Shown here in pieces: positions 55,426 to 63,273 of a stretch of DNA of 64,000 nucleotides. The notes beneath the pieces were generated by a model that worked only from the letters and a program-made list of their open reading frames with translations, was not told where the DNA came from and did no database searches. A program made the position numbers and the translations under genes. The DNA is from Acinetobacter proteolyticus (GTDB lineage: Bacteria; Pseudomonadota; Gammaproteobacteria; Pseudomonadales; Moraxellaceae), in assembly GCF_000367945.1 (NCBI RefSeq), contig NZ_KB849179.1, positions 3,081,470 to 3,145,469 of the forward strand. The letters are read 5' to 3'. The first letter of the stretch is position 1, and every line of letters begins with the position of its first letter.

Positions 55426-55445
55426 GACAATAAAGTATCATACTA
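55426..55445 (+). repeat. TnsB-type site 1 (outermost)
   Basis: GACAATAAAGTATCATACTA. It agrees with the Tn7 site GACAATAAAGTCTTAAACT in its first 11 bases and most of the rest, and stands 8 bases from the putative terminus. Confidence 0.75.
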
Positions 55446-55482
55446 AAATCTTGGTAAGCGGTTGATTTTTCATATTAGGACA

Positions 55483-55502
55483 AACAATAAAGTTTCATAC
55501 CA
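55483..55502 (+). repeat. TnsB-type site 2
   Basis: AACAATAAAGTTTCATACCA; 17 of 20 bases match site 1, same orientation. Confidence 0.72.
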
Positions 55503-55537
55503 AGCTCATGCTTGAGGAGTTCAACTCAGAAAATATA

Positions 55538-55557
55538 TACAATAAAGTTTCATACTA
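55538..55557 (+). repeat. TnsB-type site 3 (innermost)
   Basis: TACAATAAAGTTTCATACTA; 18 of 20 bases match site 1. The stop codon of the adjacent minus-strand gene lies in its last three bases. Confidence 0.72.
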
Positions 55558-55972
55558 AGATGTGGAAATTAGCTGAGCTTTTTCCGCATCGTAGTAAACA
55601 GTCTCAATAGAGCCTTTTTTAATATGATTAATAATGTCATTAATGATGTTAAGAGAAACCAAGAACCATTCTTTTGGTTTTACAGGTTTCCCAAATCTAT
55701 CTTCGATATTAATATCCAACTGAGCTGATTGTAGGACCTTATGAATCAACTTTTCTAATTTATGCGGCACAATATTTTCTGGTAACCCATAGCTAGCAAC
55801 AAGCTCAACATCTGCGAGTAGATAAGTAGGATCATTCTTTGCATCAGTAATCCGCTGGTTGACCTTACTTGTGGTCACACCAATTTTGTGAATGACATCT
55901 TTATGCTCTTTAATGAATGAGTTATCTGACTTACTTCGCAAGACATAAATAGTGCCACTTTTAATTTCGATG
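55555..55972 (-). pseudogene. truncated GIY-YIG/T5orf172-type nuclease-like gene
   Basis: About 138 residues of the C-terminal part remain. SGTIYVLRSKSDNSFIK and IHKIGVTTSKVNQRITDA are the GIY-YIG-type core of the T5orf172/MUG113 domain (YVL then KIG). LEKLIHKVLQ then follows. The reading frame runs on into the inserted IS and would start at an ATG inside it (56022), so the true N-terminus was lost. The stop codon lies in the third TnsB-type site, so this was the first cargo gene inside the transposon end. Its former role may have been DNA cleavage or defence; no activity can be claimed now. Confidence 0.75.
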
Positions 55973-57011
55973 GGCTTTGTTGCACAAAGATTTGAAATGC
56001 AAAGCGCCCCTAATTGTGCCAAATTTAAGGCGTAACTTGGGTAAGTGGTCGACCTAATTCCGTAAATCTGTTGAGAACTGCTACACGTGCATGAATTTCA
56101 TTCACCTGACTAGGAAAGCTTCTTGCCATTAATTTATCGCCTAATAATTTGATGCAATGCATCTTGGTTTCCACCAAACTTTGGCGATGATAGCCTGACC
56201 ATTTTTTCCATAATGTCCTGCCTAAACGTTTAACTGTTCGAAGTAATTTATTTCGCTCTAGCGATCTACTCTTTGTATCTTTCCATGGTTTCGCATTTTT
56301 TCTAGGTGGAATCACCGCATATGCTTGCCGATCTGCAATGACCTGACGGCATTGCTTGGTGTCATAAGCTCCATCGGTATAAACAGAGTCAATCTGCTCA
56401 TCTTGTGGAATCTGATTAAGTAAATCACCAAGCACCTGTGAATCACTGACATTATTGGTTGTGAGCTGAATAGCGCGTATTTGTAGGGTTTTGGCATCTA
56501 TACCAATATGTAGTTTACGCCATTGGCGACGATATTCAGCTCCATGTTTCTTGCGTTTCCATTCGCCCTCACCTAGAAACTTCATGCCTGTAGAGTCTAC
56601 GAGTAGATGCAGCCCATCGCTACTTTTTTGGTAGCTGATTGCAATATCAATATGCTTTTGTCTTCTACAAATGGTGGAATAATCTGGTGCTGTCCAATTT
56701 AATCCGCAAAGTTTAATCAGACTTTGCACAAAGCCAGTAACCATACGTAAAGACAAACGGAATAGAGATTTAATCATTAAGCAGCATTGGATAGCTGCGT
56801 CGGAGTAGGTTTGATTTCGCCCTTGTTTGCCTTTTGATGGAGCATACCATTGCGTAGCAGGATCAAACCAAATGGCAATATTTCCGCGACTCATGAGTGC
56901 TCGGTTATATGCGGGCCAATTGGTTGTGCGGTAGATTTTGTGTGTAGGCTTCTTCATTTGAAAATTATATCGCTGAAAAAGCCTTTACAGATAGGTTTGT
57001 GCAACAAAGCC
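55973..57011 (-). mobile_element. IS5-family insertion sequence, IS903 group (IS17-like)
   Basis: The element is 1039 bases long and bounded by perfect inverted repeats GGCTTTGTTGCACAAA at 55973-55988 and 56996-57011; these resemble the IS903 ends. It carries one transposase gene on the minus strand. The nine bases on the left (ATTTCGATG) and right (CTTTGGTAG) do not match, so there is no target duplication, and different broken genes lie on each side. Naming it IS17-like is from memory of that group; the exact name needs ISfinder. Confidence 0.9.
56025..56957 (-). CDS. IS5-family (IS903 group) transposase
   Basis: This 310-residue DDE transposase appears intact. The DDE signature can be read: the first Asp in HLLVDSTGMKFLGEGEW, the second in VYTDGAYDTKQCR, and the final Glu in RHRQSLVETKMHCIK-like context (YHRQSLVETKMHCIKLLG). 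The N-terminal NWPAYNRALMSRGNIAIW matches the IS903 group, with the usual helix-turn-helix-type region next. It fills the insertion sequence almost completely, and no frameshift is visible. Confidence 0.93.
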   Translation of the reverse strand: MKKPTHKIYRTTNWPAYNRALMSRGNIAIWFDPATQWYAPSKGKQGRNQTYSDAAIQCCLMIKSLFRLSLRMVTGFVQSLIKLCGLNWTAPDYSTICRRQKHIDIAISYQKSSDGLHLLVDSTGMKFLGEGEWKRKKHGAEYRRQWRKLHIGIDAKTLQIRAIQLTTNNVSDSQVLGDLLNQIPQDEQIDSVYTDGAYDTKQCRQVIADRQAYAVIPPRKNAKPWKDTKSRSLERNKLLRTVKRLGRTLWKKWSGYHRQSLVETKMHCIKLLGDKLMARSFPSQVNEIHARVAVLNRFTELGRPLTQVTP

Positions 57012-59149
57012 CTTTGGTAGCAATCGTTGTGGAGAGTATGGCCACGATCACCGACGAAATTATTGACCTGCATGATCGCATTATTGGAAAGCTATTTGCT
57101 ATCGCAAAAAATAAACACCAGCAACAATTTCAATCATCAGGTAAAGCGATCAACGACAAAGTGCGTTTGTATGGGCTTATCGGGAAAGCCTTGCTAGATG
57201 CCAAGCAAAATGGCAGTGATCCGTTTGCCGCCATCGAAACTGTTATTTCATGGGATGCTTTTGCAGCAAGTATTACTGAGGCAGAAAAACTGGCGCAACC
57301 CGAAGACTTTGATTTTTTACCACGAATTGGCGAGAGCTATGCAACTTTACGCCGTTACGCGCCAGAACTTCTTGCCATACTTAAATTGCGTGCTGCCCCA
57401 GCAGCAAAAGATATGCTTGCCGCTGTAGAGTTGCTCCGCAGCATGAATGTTGATAATACACGAAAAATCCCCTCTAATGCTCCAATAGCGTTTATCAAAA
57501 AACGGTGGGCAAGACTAGTCTTTACCGATGATGGTATTGATCGCCGCTATTACGAAATATGTGTGTTATCTGAACTTAAAAACTCGCTACGGGCTGGGGA
57601 TCTCTGGGTACAAGGCTCTCGCCAATTCAAAGACTTCGATGAGTATTTAGTGACTGCTGATAAATTTAATCAGCTAAAACAGTCCAATGAGTTACCTCTA
57701 ACCATTACTACTGATTGTGATCTATATTTGCAAAGTCGCCTTTCACTATTGGAGCAGAAATTAGCAATCATTAATCGCATGGCAGCGACCAACGATTTGC
57801 CTGATGCGATGATCAATCAATCTGGTCTAAAAATAACACCTCTCGATGCCGTGGCTCCTGATACAGCCCAAACTTTAATTGACCAAACAGCAATGCTGTT
57901 ACCACATATCAAGATCACCGAATTATTAATGGAGGTCGATGAATGGACAGGCTTTACTCGACACTTCACTCATTTGAAAACGGATGACACTGCGAAGGAT
58001 AAAGCGTTATTGCTCACGACCATACTGGCTGATGCAATTAATTTAGGGCTGACGAAAATGGCCGAATCATGTCCTGGTACAACTTATGCCAAACTCTCAT
58101 GGCTACAGGCTTGGCATATCCGTGATGAAACTTATTCAACGGCATTGGCCGAATTGGTGAATGCTCAATTGAAACAACCTTTCGCTGAAAACTGGGGAGA
58201 TGGCACTACCTCCTCATCAGATGGCCAACGCTTCCGCGCAGGTGGCAGAGCTGAAAGTACAGGACATATCAATCCAAAATATGGCGCAGAGCCTGGAAGG
58301 TTATTTTATACACACATTTCTGATCAATACGCACCATTTAGCAGTAAGCTGATCAATGTGGGCGTTCGTGATTCAACCTATGTTCTTGATGGGCTGCTGT
58401 ATCACGAGTCTGATTTACGCATCGAGGAACACTACACCGATACGGCTGGATTCACCGACCATGTTTTTGCACTCATGCACATGCTAGGGTTTCGATTTGC
58501 ACCACGAATTCGTGATCTGGGCGATACGAAACTCTATATTCCAAAGTCAGACATAGACTATGCCGCACTTAAACCCATGATTGGCGGCACACTGAATATC
58601 AAACAGATTCGTACTCATTGGGACGATATTTTGCGTCTGGCCGCATCAATCAAGCAAGGGACTGTCACAGCGTCGCTAATGCTACGTAAACTCGGTAGTT
58701 ATCCACGACAGAATGGTTTGGCATTGGCATTACGAGAGCTGGGGCGTATTGAGCGCACACTGTTTATCTTGGATTGGTTGCAAAGCGTAGAACTACGCCG
58801 TCGGGTTCAAGCTGGATTAAATAAAGGTGAAGCCCGTAATGCATTAGCGCGCGCCGTTTTCTTTTATCGATTGGGTGAGATTCGAGATCGAAGCTTTGAG
58901 CAACAGCGTTATCGAGCCAGTGGCTTGAATCTAGTGACCGCCGCCATTGTATTGTGGAACACGGTTTATTTAGAGAGAGCGACTAACGCCCTACGAGGGC
59001 ATGGTCGCACAGTCGATGATACCTTGCTGCAATATCTGTCACCGCTGGGGTGGGAGCACATCAATTTAACTGGGGATTATCTATGGCGAAGCAAAGCCAA
59101 GATAGGTGGTGGAAAATTTAGGCCATTGCGCGCAATTGAAAAACCTTAG
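57012..59149 (+). pseudogene. Tn3-family transposase, N-terminus lost
   Basis: About 710 residues of a Tn3-family transposase of normally about 1000 residues remain. The catalytic triad is intact: Asp in SSSDGQRFRAGG, Asp in YTDTAGFTDHVF and Glu in WNTVYLERA. The conserved end, YLSPLGWEHINLTGDYLWR, is also complete. The N-terminal quarter, with the DNA end-binding region, is missing because the IS at 55973-57011 abuts it, and the apparent start is a GTG inside the IS repeat. The stop codon lies inside the 38-bp terminal repeat at 59145-59182. Without its N-terminus it should not transpose. Confidence 0.93.
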
Positions 59150-59182
59150 CGTGCTATATTTTCCGTTTCCTGAGACGACCCC
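59145..59182 (+). repeat. Tn3-family 38-bp terminal inverted repeat, copy 1
   Basis: Read on the minus strand, it starts GGGGTCGTCTCAGG and ends GCACGCTAAG, the form of the Tn21/Tn1721-type end. The transposase stop codon lies within it. The identical copy 2 is at 59851-59888 in the same orientation. Confidence 0.9.
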
Positions 59183-59384
59183 TATCATTACGACGAACTT
59201 GAGCTTCTCGGAATGGAGCAATGTATTTGGTGATGCTAAGTTGACGACTGCACTGCTGGATCGACTGACTCATCATTGCCATATCATCGAAACGGGTAAT
59301 GAATCCTATCGTTTTAAGCAAAGCACGGAGGAAGCCAAGCAGCGTATAAAGAAACGAGAAGCAGAGAAAGGAGAGTTATTTTAA
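59183..59384 (+). pseudogene. istB: IS21-family istB remnant
   Basis: Only about the last 66 residues of an IstB-type helper ATPase remain: TTNLSFSEWSNVFGDAKLTT, then LLDRLTHHCHIIETGNESYR, and a basic tail. This is the well-known C-terminal end of IstB, just after the ATPase domain. It starts exactly where the Tn3-type end at 59145-59182 finishes, so a Tn3-type insertion or a recombination cut the gene. The IS21-like right end follows at about 59464-59514. The helper gene is dead. Confidence 0.85.
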
Positions 59385-59463
59385 CCGTCGATCAGTGAAG
59401 AAAAAGCAACAGCAATTGATCGATTTATCCACAGCAGTGTAGTACGCTACATTGCTTAAATGC

Positions 59464-59514
59464 CTGGTCAATATTCAACGAGCATCGCTGGTCAATATTA
59501 AGTGAGCGTCAACA
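59464..59514 (+). repeat. right end of a broken IS21-family element
   Basis: CTGGTCAATATT occurs at 59464-59475 and 59488-59499, 24 bases apart, then AGTGAGCGTCAACA at the edge. Repeated motifs near the tip and a final CA are typical of IS21-family ends. The resolvase fragment starts right after it, so the IS21 element had been inserted in that gene. Confidence 0.75.
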
Positions 59515-59855
59515 ATCTTGGGCATTTCGGGGTATCTCTGGTGGCACAAACAGGTTTGCAGTTTGACCTTTCCACATCTCAGGGAAAGCTCATGGCTTCT
59601 GTGATGTCTGCATTAGCAGAGTTTGAGGGAGATTTACTACGTGAACGTGTGCGCTCTGGTGTAGCAGCGGCACAAGCGCGTGGCGTTGTGTTTGGTCGTC
59701 GTCCTGGTCAACGTACCAAGTCAGATCGTCTGGCACCTAAAGTGTTGGAGTTGGTGTCTGCTGGACACTCTTATCGACAAGTCGGTCGGCTGGTCAATCT
59801 AAGCAAAAATACCGTGTTGGATATCGTTAAAAGAAGTCGGAGTGAAAATCCTTAG
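59515..59855 (+). pseudogene. serine resolvase, C-terminal remnant
   Basis: About 113 residues remain of a serine recombinase normally about 190-200 long. The E helix (LMASVMSALAEFEGDLLRE) and the C-terminal helix-turn-helix (GHSYRQVGRLVNLSKNTVLD) are complete, but the N-terminal catalytic region with the active Ser is lost at the IS21 end. The apparent start at 59502 (GTG) lies in the IS21 end. The stop codon is within the second 38-bp Tn3-type end, as in the transposase gene. It was most likely the tnpR of a Tn3-family element. Confidence 0.87.
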
Positions 59856-59888
59856 CGTGCTATATTTTCCGTTTCCTGAGACGACCCC
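59851..59888 (+). repeat. Tn3-family 38-bp terminal inverted repeat, copy 2
   Basis: All 38 bases are identical to copy 1 at 59145-59182, and so is the C before both. Both face right, so they cannot be the two ends of one simple transposon. Confidence 0.9.
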
Positions 59889-60013
59889 TAACTGAAGACA
59901 TTGACGGTGGATGGGCTGCAATGGGAATTAAAACCTCTACAGAGTTCACAGCGGGTTGCAAGCGTTGGGTTGAGTTGAGGTTATCGGATTGGAAGTGGAG
60001 GGCTGCCATATGA
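59888..60013 (+). pseudogene. short orphan coding remnant after the Tn3 end
   Basis: Directly after the Tn3-type end an open frame reads LTEDIDGGWAAMGIKTSTEF and then TAGCKRWVELRLSDWKWR up to TGA at 60011. It looks like the C-terminus of a longer protein cut by the Tn3-type end. I do not recognise the family. The next 80 bases up to the AraC gene hold nothing I can name. Confidence 0.35.
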
Positions 60014-60095
60014 TTGCCATCTCTGACATAGCGTTTTAAGGTATTTTTCTAGGGCGTATTGATGTTTCAACGTATTAACAATCATACGAACAACC

Positions 60096-61157
60096 TCATT
60101 CTCTCAGGTCATTTTCTTCTTGCCGATGGGTGATTTTTCGCCGATAAGCACTTGGTGATACACCAAACCAGCGTTTAAACGCGCGCCGAAAATTAGCAGA
60201 GTCGTGGTAATTCAGTAAGCTGGCAATTGCCTCGACCGATATTTGAGGGTCATGTAAATAACTACTGGCTTTCTCAGATAAAATCCGATCTCGAATCAGC
60301 CGGTAACTCGTGTTCTCTTTGACCAGACGTCTGGCCAGCGTACGCTTATTCATAAACAAGGCTGCAGCCAGATCCTCTTCACTCAGTTGCCCGAGCGGAT
60401 AGGACAGCATGGCTTTTTGCACTTGGTAGGTGGTGCTGTGTTGTTGGGTCTTGAGCCGGTTGAGGATCATTTCGCATTGTTGCATCGCCAGCAGATAGCT
60501 ATCGTGCTGCGCGGATGCATTGGCAATCAAGCACAACTCGGTCGGCACTCGGATCGACAGTTGTGGCTGATCAAACTGATAGGTACCGGCAAGATAATCC
60601 GCGTAACAGGCATGATGATCGGGGGCGGGATGGCTAAACTGAATCACCGCCTCGGTCAGCGGTCGTCCAACAATAAATTCGGCACATTCCGAAAAAATCA
60701 CCGCAACAGTTTCGGACAGTAGCCGATGTACTGCATGACTCAAGGTCTGCTCAAAGAAAATCAAGCAGGTCGTCCACTCAGCATTGGTGTGTGTTTCGAG
60801 CCTAATCAAACTCATACGGGTCGGCAAAAAAGTTTGAAACGCTTGTAACACGGCCAATAAGTTCGGGCTGCTATTGATTAAAAAGCCCATCGAGCCATGT
60901 GTTGACGGCGTGAGCCGCTGCCCTAAACGCAAGCCAAACTGATCGGATGCGGACAACTCCAAGCTATTTTGTAAGATTTGAATCTGTTGGCTGGCCGTGA
61001 TCATGGTGTCATCACGCATCAGTTGCTCAGTGGTCAGCGCAGTGAATTTTAATAATTTCGGCAGATCGCGCGCTTGTAAGTCCAGTTCTCGACCGATCAA
61101 ACGGGTATAGCTACACGGAATGATCGCGGGTTCTTTGCCTGAGTGAGTCTGATACAT
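60096..61157 (-). CDS. AraC family transcriptional regulator of the P450 cluster
   Basis: This 353-residue regulator has an N-terminal ligand domain of the arabinose-binding-like AraC group (residues about 20-210) and two C-terminal helix-turn-helix units. The AraC signature region is LASYLHDPQISVEAIASLLN-like (SYLHDPQISVEAIASLLNY) and NFRRAFKRWFGVSPSAYRR at the end. It is divergent from the ferredoxin gene and should activate the P450 operon with an alkane or related compound. A 21-base-spaced direct repeat in the shared gap is a candidate site. The start at 61157 has no good ribosome binding site. Confidence 0.92.
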   Translation of the reverse strand: MYQTHSGKEPAIIPCSYTRLIGRELDLQARDLPKLLKFTALTTEQLMRDDTMITASQQIQILQNSLELSASDQFGLRLGQRLTPSTHGSMGFLINSSPNLLAVLQAFQTFLPTRMSLIRLETHTNAEWTTCLIFFEQTLSHAVHRLLSETVAVIFSECAEFIVGRPLTEAVIQFSHPAPDHHACYADYLAGTYQFDQPQLSIRVPTELCLIANASAQHDSYLLAMQQCEMILNRLKTQQHSTTYQVQKAMLSYPLGQLSEEDLAAALFMNKRTLARRLVKENTSYRLIRDRILSEKASSYLHDPQISVEAIASLLNYHDSANFRRAFKRWFGVSPSAYRRKITHRQEENDLRE

Positions 61158-61199
61158 GGAATATGCTTTATTGGCTGACGAGGTAATATTGTCTTTTTA

Positions 61200-61228
61200 T
61201 GACCTCTATTTGTCAAATAATAACCTCT
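61200..61228. promoter_or_regulatory. candidate AraC operator
   Basis: TGACCTCT (61200-61207) and TAACCTCT (61221-61228) are direct repeats 21 bases apart, two helical turns, the usual AraC half-site spacing. A third copy in inverse sense (GAGGTAAT, 61180) stands 20 bases upstream. The site lies between the divergent araC-type and ferredoxin genes. Confidence 0.4.
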
Positions 61229-61296
61229 ACAGAACCGCAGAGAGTGCGTAATCTTGAGCTTGAACAGTGAAATTAAGCCAAATCGGAGTCGTAGCC

Positions 61297-61617
61297 ATGA
61301 GCCAAATTACATTTATTGCCCACGATGGTGCACAAACCAGCGTTGCAATCGAAGCGGGTAAGTCACTAATGCAGTTGGCGGTTGAAAACGGTGTTGCCGG
61401 AATTGATGGGGATTGCGGTGGCGAATGCGCCTGTGGTACCTGCCACGTGATTGTCAGTGCTGAGTGGTCGGATGTTGCGGGTACGGCACAAGCGAATGAG
61501 CAGCAGATGTTGGAAATGACCCCAGAGCGTGCTGCCACCTCACGTTTGGCGTGTTGTATCCAAGTGACCGATGCAATGGATGGCATGACGGTACATCTGC
61601 CTGAGTTTCAGATGTAA
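61297..61617 (+). CDS. [2Fe-2S] ferredoxin of the P450 system
   Basis: This 106-residue ferredoxin is of the adrenodoxin/putidaredoxin type. The cluster ligands stand in CGGECACGTCH (three of four Cys) and LACC near the C-terminus (the fourth). It passes electrons from the reductase to the P450 at 61694-63187. The ATG at 61297 is preferred because GGAG stands nine bases upstream and the N-terminus MSQITFIAHDG matches the family; the reading from 61267 adds ten residues. The three genes read in one direction, which fits one operon. Confidence 0.95.
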   Translation: MSQITFIAHDGAQTSVAIEAGKSLMQLAVENGVAGIDGDCGGECACGTCHVIVSAEWSDVAGTAQANEQQMLEMTPERAATSRLACCIQVTDAMDGMTVHLPEFQM

Positions 61618-61693
61618 CACGTCAGCTGTAACCCAGCGGATCAACCGCCTTAACAAACACACCTCGTCAACGATGCTCAGTCAGGAGACCATC

Positions 61694-63187
61694 ATGAACT
61701 CAGTCGCAGAAATTTTTGAGAAAATAACCCAAACTGTCACCAGCACCGCTGCAGACGTAGCAACCACGGTTACGGATAAAGTCAAGTCTAATGAGCAGTT
61801 TCAAACGGGCAAGCAGTTTTTGCATGGTCAAGTGACCCGTTTTGTCCCATTGCACACGCAGGTTCGCGGCATTCAGTGGATGCAAAAAGCCAAATTCCGT
61901 GTGTTTAACGTGCAAGAATTTCCTGCATTTATCGAGCAACCGATTCCAGAAGTTGCAACACTGGCACTTGCTGAGATTGATGTTAGCAACCCATTTTTAT
62001 ACAAGCAAAAAAAATGGCAGTCTTACTTTAAGCGGCTGCGTGATGAAGCACCGGTACATTATCAAGCCAACAGTCCGTTTGGGGCATTTTGGTCGGTCAC
62101 GCGTTACGATGATATTGTCTATGTCGATAAAAATCATGAGATTTTTTCAGCTGAACCTGTGATCGCGATTGGCAACACCCCTCCTGGGTTAGATGCTGAA
62201 ATGTTTATTGCAATGGACCCACCCAAGCACGATGTGCAGCGGCAGGCCGTACAGGATGTAGTCGCACCAAAAAATCTCAAAGAGCTAGAGGGTTTGATTC
62301 GGCTACGCGTGCAAGAGGTTTTGGATCAGTTGCCAACGGATCAGCCGTTTGATTGGGTGCAGAATGTTTCGATTGAGCTGACAGCCCGTATGTTGGCAAC
62401 ATTATTTGATTTCCCATACGAAAAGCGGCACAAATTGGTTGAATGGTCAGACTTGATGGCTGGCACTGCGGAGGCCACAGGTGGGACAGTGACAAATTTG
62501 GATGAGATTTTTGATGCAGCAGTCGATGCAGCAAAGCATTTTGCGGAGTTATGGCATAGAAAAGCCGCACAAAAATCTGCAGGCGCTGAAATGGGCTATG
62601 ATTTGATCAGCTTGATGCAGTCAAACGAAGCGACTAAAGACCTGATTTATCGGCCGATGGAGTTTATGGGCAATTTGGTCTTGCTAATTGTCGGCGGCAA
62701 CGATACCACACGCAACTCGATGACGGGTGGGGTATACGCACTTAACCTGTTTCCAAATGAGTTCGTCAAACTCAAAAACAATCCGAGCTTGATCCCGAAC
62801 ATGGTATCCGAAATTATTCGCTGGCAAACCCCGCTGGCCTATATGCGTCGGATTGCCAAGCAAGATGTAGAGCTTAACGGTCAGACCATCAAAAAAGGCG
62901 ACAAGGTGGTGATGTGGTACGTTTCTGGCAACCGCGATGAGCGAGTGATTGAGCGACCTGATGAATTGATCATTGATCGTAAAGGTGCGCGTAATCATCT
63001 GTCATTTGGTTTTGGTGTGCATCGCTGTATGGGTAATCGCTTGGCCGAGATGCAGTTGCGAATCTTATGGGAAGAGCTGCTTCAGCGTTTTGAAAATATT
63101 GAGGTTTTGGGTGAGCCAGAAATTGTGCAATCTAACTTTGTGCGCGGCTATGCCAAGATGATGGTCAAACTGACTGCCAAAGCGTAG
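61694..63187 (+). CDS. CYP153-type cytochrome P450 alkane hydroxylase
   Basis: This 497-residue soluble P450 has the features of CYP153A terminal alkane hydroxylases. The I-helix motif is GGNDTTRNS, the ExxR motif lies in EIIRWQTP, and the heme Cys stands in FGFGVHRCMGNRLAE. The long N-terminal stretch is typical of CYP153. It inserts oxygen at the end carbon of medium-chain alkanes, using electrons from the ferredoxin and reductase next to it. AGGAG precedes the ATG at 61694; a longer reading from 61673 is not needed. The gene is more G+C-rich than the chromosome genes left of 55 kb. Confidence 0.94.
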   Translation: MNSVAEIFEKITQTVTSTAADVATTVTDKVKSNEQFQTGKQFLHGQVTRFVPLHTQVRGIQWMQKAKFRVFNVQEFPAFIEQPIPEVATLALAEIDVSNPFLYKQKKWQSYFKRLRDEAPVHYQANSPFGAFWSVTRYDDIVYVDKNHEIFSAEPVIAIGNTPPGLDAEMFIAMDPPKHDVQRQAVQDVVAPKNLKELEGLIRLRVQEVLDQLPTDQPFDWVQNVSIELTARMLATLFDFPYEKRHKLVEWSDLMAGTAEATGGTVTNLDEIFDAAVDAAKHFAELWHRKAAQKSAGAEMGYDLISLMQSNEATKDLIYRPMEFMGNLVLLIVGGNDTTRNSMTGGVYALNLFPNEFVKLKNNPSLIPNMVSEIIRWQTPLAYMRRIAKQDVELNGQTIKKGDKVVMWYVSGNRDERVIERPDELIIDRKGARNHLSFGFGVHRCMGNRLAEMQLRILWEELLQRFENIEVLGEPEIVQSNFVRGYAKMMVKLTAKA

Positions 63188-63273
63188 GTATCAAAATAGG
63201 CGACAGAGGCATTTTGCAACTGTCGTCGGCAACAATTGATGCTGTGCATCAACCATGAACTGAGTGAATTCAT

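Larger units (their letters stand above)
55418..55560 (+). mobile_element. Tn7-like transposon left end
   Basis: The end reads TGTAATTA directly followed by GACAATAAAG, the same layout as the Tn7 terminus (TGT, eight bases, then a GACAA-type TnsB site). Three such sites occur in direct orientation, starting at 55426, 55483 and 55538, with 57- and 55-base spacing, close to the widely spaced three-site layout of Tn7's left end. The five bases before the TGT, AACGA (55413-55417), would be the target duplication. The matching right end and tns genes are not in the window, so which cargo belongs to the element is open. Confidence 0.72.

Noticed and set aside
55426..55557. Three regularly spaced direct repeats as a CRISPR array
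   Set aside because: Only three imperfect copies of about 20 bases, with gaps of about 37 bases. They match the Tn7 TnsB site and stand directly at a TGT terminus, which explains them better.
57012..59149. Frameshift in the Tn3 transposase
   Set aside because: The frame is open from the IS edge to the natural stop; only the N-terminal part is missing. The short frame after it belongs to istB.
59145..59888. The two 38-bp repeats as both ends of one complete Tn3 element
   Set aside because: Both face the same way and only about 700 bases lie between them, without a full gene of a transposon.
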